17,151 nt of DNA, taken from the NCBI GenBank assembly GCA_002369525.1, contig DFFN01000108.1, positions 1,905-19,055 of the forward strand. The letters are read 5' to 3'. The position numbers and the translations under genes are program-made. The notes below the pieces were generated by a model. It ran no database searches and was not told where the DNA came from. It saw nothing but the letters and a program-made list of their open reading frames with translations. This DNA is from Lachnoclostridium sp. UBA3775 (GTDB taxonomy: Bacteria > Bacillota > Clostridia > Lachnospirales > Lachnospiraceae). Of this stretch, positions 14,721-17,151 are shown piece after piece. Numbering within the stretch: the first letter of the stretch is position 1; every line of letters begins with the position of its first letter.

Positions 14721-16368
14721 AAAGCTCCTTTGCTGCAGCGGCTGCTGCGGCTTTTACCTCATCGGAATATTCTTCCTTTTCGGGAAGCTTTTCGTCTCCG
14801 GTGATTCCGAATTCGGATTCGAGCGTGGGCAGAGCCTCGTCATATTCGGGCTCGTCGTTTGCCGGAACATTTTTGTTGTCGTCCGAAATGTTTTCAAGTC
14901 TTTTCATAACGTCGTTGGCACCTCCTTTGAAGTAATCGCTTAAACGTATATATTCATAGTAAAGTTTGTCATATATCTCAGAATCTGCCGTGGCGGGAAG
15001 ATAGATTTTCGCATCCCTGCCGGACATGGCGTGTGCTGCGGCAAAAATGCTGTCATATTTCCCTGCTGCGCATGCCGCATATACTGCGGAGCCTTTTGCA
15101 TGGTATTCCGAAGGAAGGCAGGCATGTACGGGAAGGTTAAGGATATCTGAATAAAGCTGCATCAGAGCCTCGTTTCCTGCCGCATCGCCGATGATATAAA
15201 GCCCGTCAGGATTTGCGCCGTGCGCCCTGTATTTCTCGATAATGCCGCGGAAACCATAGATTTTGGCCTCAAGAGCCGCCAGGCTGAGTTCCTCCTTTGT
15301 TGTATCCGCCTTTGCGCCGAGATAAACGAAGCGGGAGTCTATGTCGATCGCAAGAAGGCCGTTTTTGCCTGCGAAAAGATCGCAGCCGCCGGGAAATGCG
15401 CTGAGACTTAAGGAATCTTCATGGTTTGCAAAATAAGCATAGGAACCGGGAAACAGATCTGAAGAGGAAGCAAGGATTTCGGGCACATAACCGGGGTCGG
15501 TATCGGTGACCAGCATGTTCAGGCAGCTTTCATCAAAAAGCGCGAGCATTTTTCCCGGAGCATCGATTCCGACGGCGGCAGACAGAGACTGCATTGCGGA
15601 ACCCGCAACGGAAACAGCGGTGTCTTCGGAGAGCCCGAGCGATTTTGCCGCGAAGGCAGAAAGCTTTCCTGCACAGGCGCCCGCCATCTCTACAGGGCCT
15701 CCAAGTTTTTTTACAAGACCTGCAAGGCGTCTGTCAAGCGAAGCAAAGAATTCCGAAGAAGGATAACCCTCCCTGCTGCTCCAGAAAGCATGCAGGGCCG
15801 CATTATATGAATTTCTTTTGAGAACGCCGGTGAGCTGCCATACGACCCAGTCGGAGGCTTCGATGAGGTAATCGCAGATATCATAAACCCCGGGAGCGTT
15901 TTCGACAAGCTCCATTGCCTTGGAGATCAGACTGTCGTTTTGTATCCTGCCGGCAAAACGCGACAGAAAGGCTTCGCTGCGCTTGGCTGCGATGCGGTTT
16001 ATCGTTTCGGTCTTTGTCTGTATTCTTTTGTAATCCGAAAGCATTACCGAGGCATAGGGGTTGTCCGAATATTCCTTGAAGAAACACAGGGGAGTGCCGT
16101 CGCTCATTACGGGAAGGACAGCACTTTCATTAAAATTGATACCTATTCCGATTATGTCCGCGGGGTCGGCCTGTGAATCGCGTAAAAGGGCGGGAATGGT
16201 TTCGCTCAGCACGTCAAGGTAATCCATGGGGTTCATGAAACCGTCGTCGGTGACTTTGCGTGTAAAAAATCTTTTAGCACCGGAAACTTCTTCGCCGGTT
16301 TCGGCATTTATCAAAAGCGCAAGACCCATGAAAGCCTTGTAATCAATACCAATACAATATTTTGCCAT
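14428..16368 (-). CDS. Ribulokinase (AraB)-like FGGY protein, probable pseudokinase with repeat tail
   Basis: 646 residues from ATG 16368, chosen because CAGGAGG stands before it; an in-frame ATG at 16431 lacks this. Residues 1-480 align with L-ribulokinase: MAKYCIGIDY at the start, EASDWVVWQLTG (170-181), REGYPSSEFFASLDRRL (199-215), and the C-terminal actin-like ALEAKIYGFRGIIEKY (366-381) and ALMQLYSDILNLPVHA (401-416). Key active-site motifs are lost. The phosphate-loop DYGTLSGRA is DYKAFMGLA (9-17), the GNVDAH catalytic-Asp motif is GSAMQS (256-261), GTS is DES (279-281), and the AGG(I/G) nucleotide loop is IGDA (393-396). It therefore probably binds rather than phosphorylates. Residues 485-646 are an acidic extension with 35-residue repeats (550-584, 585-619, partial 620-646) sharing (E)EEAEKNT(K/R)E and DEVVRLME, likely helical. 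It heads the carboxypeptidase/HD hydrolase operon. Confidence 0.85.
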   Translation of the reverse strand: MAKYCIGIDYKAFMGLALLINAETGEEVSGAKRFFTRKVTDDGFMNPMDYLDVLSETIPALLRDSQADPADIIGIGINFNESAVLPVMSDGTPLCFFKEYSDNPYASVMLSDYKRIQTKTETINRIAAKRSEAFLSRFAGRIQNDSLISKAMELVENAPGVYDICDYLIEASDWVVWQLTGVLKRNSYNAALHAFWSSREGYPSSEFFASLDRRLAGLVKKLGGPVEMAGACAGKLSAFAAKSLGLSEDTAVSVAGSAMQSLSAAVGIDAPGKMLALFDESCLNMLVTDTDPGYVPEILASSSDLFPGSYAYFANHEDSLSLSAFPGGCDLFAGKNGLLAIDIDSRFVYLGAKADTTKEELSLAALEAKIYGFRGIIEKYRAHGANPDGLYIIGDAAGNEALMQLYSDILNLPVHACLPSEYHAKGSAVYAACAAGKYDSIFAAAHAMSGRDAKIYLPATADSEIYDKLYYEYIRLSDYFKGGANDVMKRLENISDDNKNVPANDEPEYDEALPTLESEFGITGDEKLPEKEEYSDEVKAAAAAAAKELFEAIDAVAAIRDNAEIYAAFNDLINEEAEKNTKEILASTDEVVRLMEDAEHNAVFGDAIEEEAEKNTREIIAAIDEVVRLMEEADREAAEKNANDAQ

Positions 16369-16419
16369 TTCTGCCTCCTGTATATCGGTAATCGTTATAC
16401 CATATGTCAATCTTCTATA

Positions 16420-16448
16420 AATATACCACATCGCAGTAAAAATTTAAA
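16420..16448 (-). promoter_or_regulatory. Candidate promoter of the pseudokinase operon
   Basis: Minus strand has TTTAAA (16448-16443), 17 bases, then TATATT (16425-16420) preceded by TGG, an extended -10. It leaves a leader of about 45 bases. A TTGACA at 16410-16405 also exists, but its -10 would fall on the ribosome site, so I prefer the former. Confidence 0.4.
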
Positions 16449-16467
16449 TATTTTTTTGCGAATAGTT

Positions 16468-16496
16468 TTGACAGAAAAGCAATTAGGTGCTATTAT
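16468..16496 (+). promoter_or_regulatory. Strong sigma-A promoter of the M15 carboxypeptidase gene
   Basis: Perfect TTGACA (16468-16473), a 17-base spacer and TATTAT (16491-16496) preceded by TGC. The start is predicted near 16503, giving a leader of about 50 A/T-rich bases. It is divergent from the pseudokinase promoter 20 bases away. Confidence 0.8.
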
Positions 16497-16554
16497 ATCA
16501 ATACTCACGTTTATTTGGGATAATGATTAAAGAGATTTGTTACGGGTTATATAT

Positions 16555-17151
16555 ATGAAGAAAAAAAAGAAAACCAGGCTCAGGCCATGGGTTATTTTCC
16601 TGATCGTCTTCATGATAACGAGCACCGCCGTTTGTCTTGCCTTCAGGAAGCCCGAGGAAAAAAAGAGCAGCAAAAAAGAGAGCACCCCGGTGATCGATAA
16701 TAAAAGCGGCGTTCATGACGAAGAACGCGAATGGGGAAACAACAACGCTCCGGCTCCGGAAAAGGAACCGGTTGCCACACCCGATGCTGTAGAGGATGTA
16801 CCGGGAATTGAACAGTATGTTCCGGACGAGGTGCCCGATGTTTCAAAGATCGATACCACGGAGATAAAGGGAAAATATATCGCTCTTCCCGATACCGAGG
16901 GACTTAAGGTTTTAAACCAGAGCCTGCTCGGCGATACTTCAAAAATCAAATATTTAAAGGCTGTGACTGATCGCGGCGCGGTTGTTGAGATAATAAACGG
17001 AACAAGCTATGTGAACGGAGTGCTGATGGTGAACAAAACCTACAGGCTTCCTTCCTATTATATACCGAGGGATACCCACGAGGAAATAGGCGACCGTCCC
17101 TATGCCTACGGCGGGATAATCGAGGAAGCATGGACGGCATGGGAAGAAATG
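16555..17151 (+). CDS. VanY-like D-Ala-D-Ala carboxypeptidase (peptidase M15), C-terminus cut by window edge
   Basis: The frame from ATG 16555 is open for 199 codons to the window edge. It opens with MKKKKKTRLRPWVIFLIVFM, a basic stretch and one membrane helix (about 11-30), so it is probably anchored with the bulk outside. Residues 31-105 are a hydrophilic Pro/Glu/Lys-rich linker. From about 108 a folded region begins, and LMVNKTYRLPSYYIPRD (157-173) followed by the helix IIEEAWTAWEEM (188-199) is the characteristic N-terminal part of M15B/VanY domains. The zinc ligands (SxHxxGxAxD and the later ExxH) would lie beyond the edge, so activity cannot be judged. The ribosome site is poor (ACGGGTT), while the promoter is strong. 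It is divergent from the operon holding a second D-Ala-D-Ala carboxypeptidase, suggesting a shared cell-wall role. Confidence 0.82.
   Translation, partial: MKKKKKTRLRPWVIFLIVFMITSTAVCLAFRKPEEKKSSKKESTPVIDNKSGVHDEEREWGNNNAPAPEKEPVATPDAVEDVPGIEQYVPDEVPDVSKIDTTEIKGKYIALPDTEGLKVLNQSLLGDTSKIKYLKAVTDRGAVVEIINGTSYVNGVLMVNKTYRLPSYYIPRDTHEEIGDRPYAYGGIIEEAWTAWEEM

Noticed and set aside
14236..14943. 235- and 172-codon plus-strand open frames opposite the pseudokinase tail.
   Set aside because: They mirror the low-complexity repeat coding strand (Glu/Ala-rich repeats give long open antisense frames) and overlap well-supported genes on the other strand.
1..17151. CRISPR arrays, tRNA or rRNA genes, insertion sequences and prophage genes.
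   Set aside because: Looked for and not seen: no regularly spaced direct repeats, no tRNA-like T-loop/cloverleaf patterns and no transposase or integrase motifs.

Overview
The window looks like a chromosomal segment of a low-GC Gram-positive anaerobe of the Clostridia, most likely Lachnospiraceae. This is an inference from the gene order guanylate kinase-like / holB / ricT (PSP1, YaaT) / trmN6-like / rsmI, from strong GGAGG-type ribosome binding sites, from sigma-70/sigma-A type promoters and from the cell-wall gene repertoire. No phage, insertion sequence, CRISPR array, tRNA or rRNA was found.

Layout. (1) Positions 1-3311, minus strand: an operon of an MMPL/RND-type exporter followed, with stop and start overlapping by one base, by a LytS-type sensor histidine kinase that runs off the left edge. 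A near-consensus promoter sits almost on top of the exporter's start codon. (2) 3376-4882, plus strand: a broken ABC-transporter ATPase gene, then two small membrane proteins of unknown function. (3) 4877-6904, minus strand: a two-membrane-segment protein of unknown function and an ArsB/CitT-like (ion transporter superfamily) permease, with a clear promoter. (4) 6905-7739, minus strand: a monocistronic coiled-coil protein with its own promoter, a repeat-bearing 3' region and an intrinsic terminator. (5) 7740-8069: a 330-base stretch with no gene. It holds a plus-strand intrinsic terminator with no obvious upstream gene, a promoter overlapping it, and a highly self-complementary 170-base element that should form a multi-stem RNA leader. 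(6) 8070-12246, plus strand: the five-gene housekeeping operon from the guanylate kinase-like gene to rsmI (DNA replication clamp loader, RNA maturation factor, tRNA and rRNA methylation), closed by a bidirectional terminator. (7) 12245-16448, minus strand: a three-gene overlapping operon of a ribulokinase-like protein that has lost its catalytic motifs and gained a 35-residue repeat tail, a membrane-anchored D-Ala-D-Ala carboxypeptidase (S11) with an altered SxN motif, and a SpoT/Mesh1-like HD hydrolase. (8) 16468-17151, plus strand: a divergently transcribed, membrane-anchored M15 (VanY-like) D-Ala-D-Ala carboxypeptidase, cut by the right edge.

The most promising candidates for undescribed biology are region 7-8, where a pseudokinase of the AraB family is tightly coupled to peptidoglycan carboxypeptidases and a possible alarmone hydrolase, and region 5, the structured leader RNA. 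Both are inferences from sequence alone.
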